Source of the DNA: Amycolatopsis granulosa
GTDB taxonomy: Bacteria; Actinomycetota; Actinomycetes; Mycobacteriales; Pseudonocardiaceae
NCBI RefSeq assembly: GCF_011758745.1
Contig: NZ_JAANOV010000001.1
Location: forward strand, 1,798,001 to 1,862,000
Reading direction: 5' to 3'
Length of the DNA: 64,000 nt
Below the pieces are notes generated by a model, which saw only the letters and a list, made by a program, of their open reading frames with translations, did not search any database and was not told the DNA's origin. Positions 27,891 to 36,030 of this stretch are shown here, one piece after another; the stretch's first letter is position 1; every line of letters starts with the position of its first letter. The translations under genes and the position numbers were made by a program.

Positions 27891-28664
27891 GTGCTGGTCA
27901 TGGCAGACGGTGTGAAGGTGACGTTCGTCGGCGGTCCGACGGTGCTGCTGGAGCTGGGCGGCAAGCGGTTCCTGGTCGATCCGACGTTCAGCCCCGCGGG
28001 CGTGCACGAGTCGGCGCCGGGGCGGCCGCTGACCAAGACCGAGGACCCGGCGCTGACCGCGGCGCAGATCGGACCGGTCGACACGGTGCTGCTGTCCCAC
28101 GACCAGCACGCCGACAACCTCGACCCCGCCGGGCGGCAGTACGTCGCGGATTCCCTGCTCACGCTCACCACCCCCGGCGGTGCGCGGCGGCTGGGCGGGA
28201 CCGCGCAGGGGCTGGCGCCGTGGCACCAGCTGCACATCGGGCCGGTCACGGTGACCGCCGTGCCCGCTCTGCACGGGCCGAAGGGCAGCGAGGAGGTCAC
28301 CGGTGAGGTCACCGGGTTCGTGCTGACCGGCCAGGGCCTGCCGACGGTGTACGTGAGCGGCGACAACGCCTCGCTCGACGTGGTGCGTGACATCTCCCGG
28401 CGGCTGCGCAAGCTGGACCTCGCGGTGCTGTTCGCGGGCGCGGCCCGGACGTCCCTCTTCGACGGCGCTCCCCTCACCCTGACCAGCGAGGACGCCGCGG
28501 AGGCCGCGCACATCCTGCGGGCGCGCGCCATCGTGCCCGTGCACACGCGCGGGTGGGCGCACTTCAGCGAGGGTCCCGACGAGGTGCGCAAGGCGTTCGC
28601 GGGCGCCGGGTTGAGCGACCGGCTGCACGTGCTGGAGCCGGGTGAGAGCGTGGTGATCGCCTGA
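27891..28664 (+). CDS. MBL-fold metallo-hydrolase (UlaG-like)
   Basis: 257 residues from GTG 27891 (GGTGGG 4 bases upstream); an ATG at 27900 is an alternative. The metal-binding signature reads LLSHDQHADNLD, which keeps H-x2-H-x-D but has N where many MBL proteins have the second H, as in a known UlaG-like subgroup. AVPALHGPKG and VYVSGDNAS provide the further H and D ligands; the closing VPVHTRGWAHFSEG supplies another H. It could be a lactonase or phosphodiesterase; the substrate is unknown. Confidence 0.78.
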   Translation: MLVMADGVKVTFVGGPTVLLELGGKRFLVDPTFSPAGVHESAPGRPLTKTEDPALTAAQIGPVDTVLLSHDQHADNLDPAGRQYVADSLLTLTTPGGARRLGGTAQGLAPWHQLHIGPVTVTAVPALHGPKGSEEVTGEVTGFVLTGQGLPTVYVSGDNASLDVVRDISRRLRKLDLAVLFAGAARTSLFDGAPLTLTSEDAAEAAHILRARAIVPVHTRGWAHFSEGPDEVRKAFAGAGLSDRLHVLEPGESVVIA

Positions 28665-28720
28665 CCCGGGGCACGTCCGCCTGCTTCCGGTTTCCGCGGA
28701 CGGGCGGCTACGGTGCCGAC

Positions 28721-29191
28721 GTGCAACTGGAAGCCGATTTCACCACCGAGCCGTTCCGCGGCGAGGGCGAACCACCCGAGCACGCCGTCCGCGCCCGCGA
28801 GGCCGCCGAGGCGGCCGGCCTGGCCGTGGACTTCGGCCCGCTCGGCACCACCGTCCGCGGCGAGGCGGACACCCTGATCGAGGCGCTCCCGGCGATCGCC
28901 AGGGCCGCGCTGACCGGCGGCGCGGACCGCCTGACCCTGCAGCTGTCCACCCCGGCCGCCGGACGCGAACCGGCCGGCGGCGCGCCCACCTCGCTGGACC
29001 GGCTCATCGTCGAGGTCGAACGGGAGCTCGGGGCGCGCCTGGCCGATCTGGACCGGCCCGGCAAGCAACGCGCCGTGCGCCTGCTGGAAGAACGGGGCGC
29101 CTTCGCGCTTCGACGCGCCGCGCCCACGGTGGCCGAGGCGCTCGGCGTCACCCGCTTCACGGTCTACAACTACCTCAACCGCGAGCCCTGA
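28721..29191 (+). CDS. YkoF/MTH1187-like domain fused to an HTH_22 DNA-binding domain
   Basis: 156 residues, GTG start. Residues 1-78 resemble the thiamine-binding YkoF/MTH1187 fold: an acidic N-terminal strand, an A/E-rich helix (HAVRAREAAEAAGLAVDF) and the characteristic GPLGTTVRGEADTLIEAL step before a second alpha-beta unit. Residues 112-154 (KQRAVRLLEERGAF, then VAEALGVTRFTVYNYLNRE) match the C-terminal HTH of YheO/DauR-type proteins. The combination suggests a small ligand-responsive regulator. Both domain calls come from pattern memory and should be checked. The next in-frame segment is a decayed TetR fragment. Confidence 0.6.
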   Translation: MQLEADFTTEPFRGEGEPPEHAVRAREAAEAAGLAVDFGPLGTTVRGEADTLIEALPAIARAALTGGADRLTLQLSTPAAGREPAGGAPTSLDRLIVEVERELGARLADLDRPGKQRAVRLLEERGAFALRRAAPTVAEALGVTRFTVYNYLNREP

Positions 29192-29380
29192 TCCGCCGGC
29201 AAGCCGGGGGGTTCGTGCCTTTCCGGGTACGACGCGCGCCGCCTGGCGATCGCGGTGATCAGCGGCCTGGAGGGCGCGTTCGTGCTCAGCCGTTCCCTCC
29301 GGAGCGTGGGGCCCCTGGCGGTCGCGGGTGGGGCCGTGGTCGCGTTCGCACGAAAATTGTTGAGCGGCCGATCCAGATAG
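29192..29380 (+). pseudogene. C-terminal remnant of a TetR-family (LmrA/YxaF-like) regulator
   Basis: Directly after the preceding stop and in the same frame, an open stretch ends at TAG 29378-29380. From 29228 it reads YDARRLAIAVISGLEGAFVL, then SRSLRSVGPLAV, the look of the last two helices of LmrA/YxaF-type TetR proteins (typically ...ISALEGALLLARA...STEPL...). No HTH or start is present upstream, so this is a fragment of about 50 residues, not a functional gene. A short intact TetR gene lies 15 bases downstream. Confidence 0.55.
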
Positions 29381-29394
29381 TGTTTACTGATCAC

Positions 29395-29976
29395 ATGGCC
29401 CGCACGCGTGAGTTCGACACCGACGCCGCGCTCGAACGCGCGATGGAGGTGTTCCGCGAGAAGGGCTACGAAGGAGCGTCCACCCGGGATCTGACCGGCG
29501 CCATCGGCATCGGGCCAGGCTCGCTCTACGCGGCGTTCCACAGCAAGGAGGGGCTGTACCTGGCCGCGTTGCGGCGCCACTGCGAGCACCTCGCCCATAC
29601 GACGCAGCAGGCGCTCACTTCGAAGCGGTCCGCGCGGACGGTGGTGCGAGGGCTGCTGCAGCTGGCGTTCACCGGCAGCGATCCGGCGCACTGGGGGCCG
29701 GGCTGCCTCCTCCTGCGCGCCGCGACGGAGCGCGCGGGAGCCAACCCCGAACTCGACCGCATGCTCCGCGACGCGTCCCGGGCGGTGGAGGCCGCCTTCG
29801 CCGAGATCCTCGCGGATGGCCGGCGTCGCGGCGAACTCCCGCAGGACCTGGATTCGGCCGCGGCCGCGCACTTCCTCGTCACCACGCTGCAGGGACTCCG
29901 CGTGATGGCGCTGCTGGGCTCGGATCGGGCGAGCCTGTCCGCGACCGTGGAGACCGCCCTGCGGTGCCTCGGCTGA
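29395..29976 (+). CDS. TetR-family transcriptional regulator
   Basis: 193 residues from ATG 29395. N-terminal HTH: FDTDAALERAMEVFREKGYEGASTRDLTGAIGIGPGSLYAAFHSKEGLYLAALRRH carries the complete TetR pattern (helix-turn-helix ending in GSLYAAFHSKEGLY). The C-terminal ligand domain contains GCLLLRAATERAGANPELDRML and ends AAAAHFLVTTLQGLRVMALLGS, of the AcrR/TetR_C-like class often paired with oxidoreductases. It is followed after 47 bases by an oxidoreductase gene with a frameshift, the likely target. Confidence 0.88.
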   Translation: MARTREFDTDAALERAMEVFREKGYEGASTRDLTGAIGIGPGSLYAAFHSKEGLYLAALRRHCEHLAHTTQQALTSKRSARTVVRGLLQLAFTGSDPAHWGPGCLLLRAATERAGANPELDRMLRDASRAVEAAFAEILADGRRRGELPQDLDSAAAAHFLVTTLQGLRVMALLGSDRASLSATVETALRCLG

Positions 29977-30023
29977 TTTCTCCCGCCCAGATTATGGATC
30001 GATTGCTCAAGAAAGGTTGCCTG

Positions 30024-31015
30024 ATGGTGCGTGGACGCGAAGTCCGGCTGGTCACCCCGCTGGACGGCCTGCCGAAGCCGGCGAACTTCGAGGTCGCCGA
30101 GGTGACCGTGCCGGAACCGGGTCCCGGTGAGGTCGTCGTGCGGAACCGGTTCTTCGTGCTCGAACCCGGGGCCCGCCTCGCGATGGAAGCCCTGAGCGCG
30201 GGCGTACCCGGGTTCGACGTGGACGGATTGCGGGCGCACACGATCGGCGAGGTGGTCGCCTCGGGCTCACCGGATTTCCGACCCGGGGACACGGTCACCC
30301 ACGTGCTGGGCTGGCGCGAGTACTCGCTGACCGGGACCGGCGGGCTCACCCGGGTCGATCCGGATGCCCTGCCCTCGCTCACCGCCCACCTCGCGGGCGG
30401 GCTCACCAGCTACGTCGGGCTCACCGAGATCGGCCGGATGCGGCCCGGCGACACGGTGTTCGTCTCCAGCGCGGCGGGCACGGTGGGCAGCCTCGCCGGT
30501 CAGATGGCCCGGCTGCTCGGCGCCAGGCGCGTCATCGGAAGCGCGGGCAGCGCGGCGAAGGTGCGGTACCTCGTCGACGAACTCGGGTTCGACGCGGCGT
30601 TCGACTACCACGACGGTCGGCTCGTCGAGCAGCTCCGCGCCGCCGCGCCGGGCGGTGTCGACGTGTATTTCGACAACGTGGGCGGTCCGCACCTCGAGGC
30701 CGCGCTCGAGGTGATGAACCCGCACGGCCGGGTCGTCCTGTGCGGTGCGATGTCCCGGCAGGGCAGCGACGAGGTGCCGCCGGGGCCGTCGAACCTGCTG
30801 CAAGCCATCGCGAACCGGCTCACCCTGCGCGGGTTCACCGTCAACGAGCACCTGGACCGTGCCGCCGAGTTCACCCCGTCTTCGGGGAGTGGCTGCGCGC
30901 GGGGAAGATCCGCTATCGGGAAACGGTCGTCGACGGCCTCGACCGGGCACCGCGGGCGTTCGCCGATCTCCTGGCCGGTCGGTACACCGGCCGGGTCCTC
31001 GTGCGCGTCAGCTGA
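30024..31015 (+). pseudogene. Zinc-type/MDR NADP-dependent oxidoreductase, frameshifted near the 3' end
   Basis: Frame from ATG 30024 (AGAAAGG ribosome site) codes for an MDR-superfamily quinone/alkenal reductase: N-terminal GroES-like part, then VFVSSAAGTVGSLAGQMARLLGARRVIGSAGS (nucleotide fold) and FDNVGGPHLEAALE. No zinc ligands are apparent, as in leukotriene-B4 dehydrogenase/quinone-oxidoreductase types. At 30871-30880 the run ACCCCGTC puts the reader into a wrong frame. In the next frame the homologous ending (FGEWLRAGKIRYRETVVDGL...) continues to a TGA at 31013-31015. One base appears to be missing near 30878, so the gene is frameshifted or contains a sequencing error. Confidence 0.8.
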
Positions 31016-33287
31016 CGATGTGCTCCGGACGCACCGGCACCCGCGGCAGTTCCTTGCCGGTCGCGGCGCGGATGGCCGCCACGATCGCCGGGGTGGACGA
31101 GATGGTCGGCGGCTCGCCGACGCCGCGGAGGCCGTAGGGCGCGTTCGGGTCGGCCAGCTCCAGCACGTCGATGTCCATCGGCGGCATGTCGAGCACGGTG
31201 GGGATCAGGTAGTCGGTGAACGACGGGTTGCGGATCTTCCCCTCGAGCGTCTGGATCTCCTCCATCACCGCCAGCCCGAGCCCCTGCGCCGAGCCGCCCT
31301 GGATCTGGCCCAGCACGGCCTGCGGGTTCAGCGCGCGGCCGACGTCCTGGGCGCAGTCGAGCGCGACGACCTTGACCAGGCCCAGTTCGGTGTCCACGTC
31401 CACGACCGCCCGGTGCGCGGCGAACCCGTACTGCACGTGCGCGTTCCCCGCACCGGTCTCCGGGTCGAGCACGTCGGTCGGCCGGTGCCGCCACTCCACG
31501 GTCTCGTCGATCACGTCGTCGCCGAGAACCTCCACCAGGTCGGCGACCACACCGTCCCGGGTGGACACCACCTTCCCGCCGACCAGGTCCACCTCCCCGC
31601 CCACCCCGAGCCGCCCGGCCAGCGCCGCGCGCACGGCCAGGCACGCCGCCCGCACCGCTCCCCCGGTGACGTAGGTCTGCCGGGACGCCGACGTGGAGCC
31701 CGCGTTGCCGATCGAGGTGTCGGCGGGGAGGATCGCCACCTGCTCCACGCCGAGCTCGGTGCGCACGATCTGCTGCAGCACCGTCACCAGGCCCTGGCCG
31801 ACCTCGCACGCCGCGGTCTGGACCGTCGCCGCCGCCTCGCCACCCACCACGCGCAGCTGCACGCGGGCGGTCGAGTAGTCGTCGAAGCCCTCGGAGAAGC
31901 AGATGTTCTTGATGCCGACCGCGTAGCCGACGCCACGCACGACACCCTCGCCGTGCGTGGTGTTCGAGACACCGCCGGGCAGCGTCCGCAGGTCCCGTTC
32001 GCCGGACGGCTCCGGTGGCAGTGGTTTCGCGGCCACCCGCCGCACCAGCTCGGCGACCGGTGCGGGTGAGTCCACGATCTGCCCGGTCGGCATCCGGGAG
32101 CCCTCGCTCATCGCGTTGCGGACACGGACCTCGACCGGATCCAGCCCGCACGCCGCCGCCAGCTTGTCCATTTGGGACTCGTACGCGAACGCCGCCTGCA
32201 CGGCCCCGAAACCGCGCATGGCGCCGCACGGCGGGTTGTTCGTGTACGCGCCCCAGCAGTCCACCACGACGTTGTCCGCGTCGTAGGGCCCCACCCCGAG
32301 CGTGGCGGCGTTGGCGACGACCGCGCTCGTGGACGAGGCGTACGCGCCGCCGTCGAGGAAGATCCGCGCCCTGACGTAGACCAGCTTCCCGTCGCGGCCG
32401 GCGCCGTGCTCGTAGTACAGCTTCGCCGGATGCCGGTGCACGTGGCCGTAGAACGACTCCTCGCGGTTGTAGACCATCTTCACCGGCTTGCCGGTGCGCA
32501 GCGCGAGCAGGCACGCGTGGATCTGGATGGACAGGTCCTCGCGGCCGCCGAACGCGCCGCCGACGCCGCCGAGCGTGAGCCGCACCTTGTCCCCGGGCAG
32601 CCCGAGCGCGGCCACGATCTGCCGCTGGTCGACGTGCAGCCACTGCGTCGCGACGTAGAGGTCGACACCGCCGTCCTCGGCGGGGACGGCCAGACCGGAC
32701 TCCGGCCCGAGGAACGCCTGGTCCTGCATGCCCACCTCGTACACGCCCGACACGACCACCTCGGCGGTCGCCGAGGGGTCGCCGCGGCGGATCGGCACGT
32801 GCCGCACGACGTTGCCGTTGGGATGGACCTTCGGGCCGTCGCCGCGCACCGCCTGCTCCGCGTCGGTGACCGGGTCCAGCACCTCGTAGTCGACGCGGAT
32901 GCGCCCGGCCGCCCGCCGGGCGGTCTCCGGGTGGTCGGCGGCCACGAGCGCCACCGGTTCACCCTGGTAGCGCACCACGTCGACGGCCAGCACCGGCTGG
33001 TCCGGGTGTTCCAGACCGTACCGGTTCACGCCCGGCACGTCCTCGTGCGTCAGCACCGCCTGCACGCCCGGGACCCTGAGCGCGTCGGTGATGTCGATGC
33101 CGCGGATGCGCGCGGAGGGGTGCGGGCTGCGCAGGGTCACGCCCCACACCATGTCCTCGTGCCACAGGTCCGAGGAGTAGGCGAACTCGCCGCGCACCTT
33201 GACGACCCCGTCCGGGCGGCGCGGGCTGCTGCCGATCCCCTGCGCCGTCGTCGTCCGCTCCGCCGTCGTCCGCTCCGCCGTGGTCAT
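31008..33287 (-). CDS. pucD: Xanthine dehydrogenase, molybdopterin-binding subunit
   Basis: 759 residues, large MoCo subunit of the three-subunit XDH class. Conserved blocks: GEFAYSSDLWHEDMVWGVTLRSPHPSA at the start; LRGVGEPPT near 720-727, where the glutamate (about 725) is the catalytic base; CGAMRGFGAVQAAFAYE, with the substrate-binding arginine; GGVGGAFGGRED. Oxidises hypoxanthine and xanthine to urate. Last gene of the four-gene minus-strand operon; the ATG overlaps the deaminase stop. No XdhC (cofactor insertion) gene is present in the window. The symbol follows Bacillus puc naming and is by analogy. Confidence 0.85.
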   Translation of the reverse strand: MTTAERTTAERTTTAQGIGSSPRRPDGVVKVRGEFAYSSDLWHEDMVWGVTLRSPHPSARIRGIDITDALRVPGVQAVLTHEDVPGVNRYGLEHPDQPVLAVDVVRYQGEPVALVAADHPETARRAAGRIRVDYEVLDPVTDAEQAVRGDGPKVHPNGNVVRHVPIRRGDPSATAEVVVSGVYEVGMQDQAFLGPESGLAVPAEDGGVDLYVATQWLHVDQRQIVAALGLPGDKVRLTLGGVGGAFGGREDLSIQIHACLLALRTGKPVKMVYNREESFYGHVHRHPAKLYYEHGAGRDGKLVYVRARIFLDGGAYASSTSAVVANAATLGVGPYDADNVVVDCWGAYTNNPPCGAMRGFGAVQAAFAYESQMDKLAAACGLDPVEVRVRNAMSEGSRMPTGQIVDSPAPVAELVRRVAAKPLPPEPSGERDLRTLPGGVSNTTHGEGVVRGVGYAVGIKNICFSEGFDDYSTARVQLRVVGGEAAATVQTAACEVGQGLVTVLQQIVRTELGVEQVAILPADTSIGNAGSTSASRQTYVTGGAVRAACLAVRAALAGRLGVGGEVDLVGGKVVSTRDGVVADLVEVLGDDVIDETVEWRHRPTDVLDPETGAGNAHVQYGFAAHRAVVDVDTELGLVKVVALDCAQDVGRALNPQAVLGQIQGGSAQGLGLAVMEEIQTLEGKIRNPSFTDYLIPTVLDMPPMDIDVLELADPNAPYGLRGVGEPPTISSTPAIVAAIRAATGKELPRVPVRPEHIVS

Positions 33288-34618
33288 CGCAGCCTCCTGC
33301 TCGCCGCGGCCAGCTCACGGGCGATCGCGGCTTCGTCGCCGGTGCGGAGTTCGCCGTCGGCGACCACCGTCCGGCCACCGACGAGCAGCAGCTTCAGCGG
33401 CGGGGTGGCACCGAGCACGAGCCCGGCCACCGGGTCGTCGATTCCGGCGTGGCGCAGGCCGGTCAGGTCCCACACCGCGAGGTCGGCGAGCTTGCCGGGC
33501 TCGATCGAGCCGAGTTCGCCGTGCCGGCCCAGGCACCGCGCGCCGCCCATGGTGCCCATCCACAGCGCCTCGCGCACCGACAACGCCGTGGGGCCACCCC
33601 GTTGCCGCGCCTGCAGCAACGCCTGGTGCAGCTCCTCGCCGAGCCCGCCGGACTCGTTGGAGGCCGCGCCGTCGGCGCCGAGCCCGACCGGGGCACCGGC
33701 GTCGAGCAGGTCGCGCACCGGGGCGATGCCGGTGCCCAGCCGTCCGTTGGACGTCGGGCAGTGCGCCGACCCGGTGCGAGTCGCCCCGAGGCGGCCGACC
33801 GCGGCGCGGTCGAGGTGCACGGTGTGCGCGAGCCACACGTCATCGCCGAGCCAGCCGAGCTTGTCGGCGTATTCCGCAGGCGTGCAGCCGTTCTCGGCGA
33901 CGCACTGCTCCTCCTCGTCGAGGGTTTCGGCGAGGTGCGTGTGCAGCCGCACTCCCGTGCGCCGCGCGAGTTCGGCGGCCTCGCGCATCAGCGTCTCGCT
34001 GACGGTGAACGGCGAGCACGGGCCGGCCGCGATCCGGATACGCGCGTCCGGCGCCGGATCGTGGTGGGCCGCGATGGCCGCTTCCGTGCCGAGCAACGCG
34101 GCGTCGGTGGTCTCGACCAGGGTGTCCGGTGGCAGGCCGCCGTCGGATTCGCCGCGGTCCATCGAGCCGCGCACCAGGTGCGCCCGCACCCCGATCCGGT
34201 CCGTCGCGGCGACGAGCGCCTCGATCTGGTCCAGGGCGTCCCGGGGGAAGACGTAGTGGTGGTCGGCGACGGTGGTGCAGCCGGTCAGCGCGAGGCGCGC
34301 CATCCCGGCGGCCGCGGCCGCGTGCGTGACGTCCGCGTCGAGCCGCCTCCAGATCGGGTACAGCTGGACCAGCCACTCGAACAGCGTGGCGTCGGCGGCG
34401 AGGCCGCGGGTGGCCCACTGGTACAGGTGGTGGTGGGTGTTGACCAGACCGGGCGTGATCAGGCAGCCGGAGACGTCGATCCGCGGCCCCTCCGCCGCGG
34501 CCCGTCCGGGGCCGACGGCGGTGATGGTGGCGCCGTCGAGCACCACGTGCCCATCGCGGTACTCGGTGCCACCGGCGTCGACGGTCGCGATGGCGGCGTT
34601 CTCCAGGATCAGCCTCAT
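33284..34618 (-). CDS. 8-oxoguanine deaminase / amidohydrolase
   Basis: 444 residues, closely like 8-oxoguanine deaminases of the amidohydrolase superfamily. Zinc ligands: THHHL (residues 61-65), HTHLAET, AHTVHLD and the D of GLGADGAASNESGGLGEE. The C-terminal GKLADLAVWDLTGLRHAGIDDPVAGLV is typical of this family. Deaminating 8-oxoguanine gives urate, the same product as XDH, which explains its position inside the XDH operon. The family also contains atrazine and hydroxyatrazine hydrolases, so substrate is inference from context. ATG 34618 overlaps the 2Fe-2S gene stop. Confidence 0.82.
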   Translation of the reverse strand: MRLILENAAIATVDAGGTEYRDGHVVLDGATITAVGPGRAAAEGPRIDVSGCLITPGLVNTHHHLYQWATRGLAADATLFEWLVQLYPIWRRLDADVTHAAAAAGMARLALTGCTTVADHHYVFPRDALDQIEALVAATDRIGVRAHLVRGSMDRGESDGGLPPDTLVETTDAALLGTEAAIAAHHDPAPDARIRIAAGPCSPFTVSETLMREAAELARRTGVRLHTHLAETLDEEEQCVAENGCTPAEYADKLGWLGDDVWLAHTVHLDRAAVGRLGATRTGSAHCPTSNGRLGTGIAPVRDLLDAGAPVGLGADGAASNESGGLGEELHQALLQARQRGGPTALSVREALWMGTMGGARCLGRHGELGSIEPGKLADLAVWDLTGLRHAGIDDPVAGLVLGATPPLKLLLVGGRTVVADGELRTGDEAAIARELAAASRRLR

Positions 34619-35070
34619 CGCGCCACCGCCCGCACGGCCTCCAGGATCTTCTCGTACCCCGTGCAGCGGCACAGGTTCCCGGCCAGCGCCTCGCGGATCT
34701 CCTCGTCGCCCGGGTTCGGCACCCGGTTCAGCAGGTCGTGCGCGGCGATCACCAGGCCCGGCGTGCAGAAGCCGCACTGCACCGCGCCGGCGTCCACAAA
34801 GGACTGCTGCACCGGGTCGAGCCGGTCACCCTCGGCGAGTCCCTCCACGGTGCGGACCTCGCGGCCCTCGGCCTGTCCCGCCGCGACCAGGCACGCGCAC
34901 ACCGGAGTGCCGTCCAGGTAGACCGTGCAGGAGCCGCATTCGCCCTGTTCACAGGCGTTCTTCGAGCCGGGCAGGCCGAGCCGCTCGCGGAGCACGAACA
35001 GCAGGCTCTCGCCCTCCCACACGTCGTCGGCCTGCCGCGCCTCGCCGTTGACCGTCACGTTCACGCGCAT
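34615..35070 (-). CDS. pucE: Xanthine dehydrogenase, 2Fe-2S subunit
   Basis: 151 residues. The plant-ferredoxin-type cluster has C-x4-C-x2-C in ACEQGECGSCTVYLDG with a fourth cysteine in TPVCAC. The alpha-helical second cluster is CGFCTPG with LCRCTGY. Carries electrons from the molybdenum site to FAD. Begins at ATG 35070, 10 bases inside the FAD-subunit gene, so it is co-translated with it. Confidence 0.9.
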   Translation of the reverse strand: MRVNVTVNGEARQADDVWEGESLLFVLRERLGLPGSKNACEQGECGSCTVYLDGTPVCACLVAAGQAEGREVRTVEGLAEGDRLDPVQQSFVDAGAVQCGFCTPGLVIAAHDLLNRVPNPGDEEIREALAGNLCRCTGYEKILEAVRAVAR

Positions 35071-35930
35071 GTCCGTCGCCCTCCCAGGTAGTCCTGCCAG
35101 GCCCAGCCGAGCGTGCGGCGGGCGAGCACGGCCAGCGCGTGCCTGCGGTACTCCGCGGTGCCGCGCACGTCGTCGATCGGTGCGGCCGCTTCGGCGACGA
35201 GCTCGCCGAAGCGGCGCCGGACCGCATCCCCGAGCGGAGCCGGCGCGTCCCACGGCAGCTCGCCGGCGAGGAACTCCTCGGCGTCGCTCGCCCGGCGCGG
35301 CGTCGGCCCCGCCGAGCCGATCGCGGCACCGGCCCGGCGCCGCCGGGGGTCCAGCGCGACGGCGAACGAGCAGACGGCGATCACCATCGCATTGCGCGTG
35401 CCGACCTTGGCGAACTGCTGCGGCCCCGCCGCGACCGGCAGGTGCACGGCGACGATCAGCTCATCGGGCGCCAGCGCGTGCTTCTTCACGCCCACGTAGA
35501 ACTCGTCGGCCGGGATCATGCGGGTGCCGCGCACGGACGCGACCTCGACCCGCGCGCCGGTGGCCAGCAGCACGGGATGCGTGTCGCCCGCGGGTGAGGC
35601 CGCCCCCAGGTTGCCGCCGACCGTGCCGCGGTTGCGGATCTGCGGCGAGCCGACCGTCCGCGCGGCCATCGCCAGCCCGGGCAGCTCATCACCCAGTTCA
35701 GTGATGACGCGGGTGTACGGAACTCCGGCGCCCAGCCGGACCGTGTCGTCGTGCGTGGCCCACCCGGCCAGCTCCGCGATCCGGGTCAGGTCGAGCAACG
35801 CCGCCGGGCGGCGGTGGTCGAAGTTGAGCTCGACCATGACGTCCGTGCCGCCCGCGAGGGGCACGGCCTCCGGGCGCTCGGCCTTGGCGGCGAGCGCCTC
35901 GGCGAGCGTCGCCGGTCGCAGGAAGTCCAT
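35061..35930 (-). CDS. pucC: Xanthine dehydrogenase, FAD-binding subunit
   Basis: 289 residues. Vanillyl-alcohol-oxidase-type FAD domain: the VPLAGGTDVMVELNFDHR loop, then TVGSPQIRNRGTVGGNLGAASPAGD, the conserved flavin-contact motif of medium XDH subunits. CO_deh_flav_C region at the end. First gene of the operon (FAD, FeS, deaminase, MoCo), with its promoter in the 100 bases separating it from pucR. Its translation start overlaps no other gene. Confidence 0.88.
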   Translation of the reverse strand: MDFLRPATLAEALAAKAERPEAVPLAGGTDVMVELNFDHRRPAALLDLTRIAELAGWATHDDTVRLGAGVPYTRVITELGDELPGLAMAARTVGSPQIRNRGTVGGNLGAASPAGDTHPVLLATGARVEVASVRGTRMIPADEFYVGVKKHALAPDELIVAVHLPVAAGPQQFAKVGTRNAMVIAVCSFAVALDPRRRRAGAAIGSAGPTPRRASDAEEFLAGELPWDAPAPLGDAVRRRFGELVAEAAAPIDDVRGTAEYRRHALAVLARRTLGWAWQDYLGGRRTCA

Positions 35931-36030
35931 GCCCAGCAGTAGACGCCCGGGACACGCGCACCGGCAACGGCGCCTCGGCACGAACCGACAGCGGCGGGAC
36001 GCCGCCCGGTTGTGCTTTCCTACAAACCTG

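Noticed and set aside
29351-29397. TetR operator before the TetR gene
   Set aside because: An AT-richer patch with GTTTACTGATCAC is present, but no convincing palindrome could be found.
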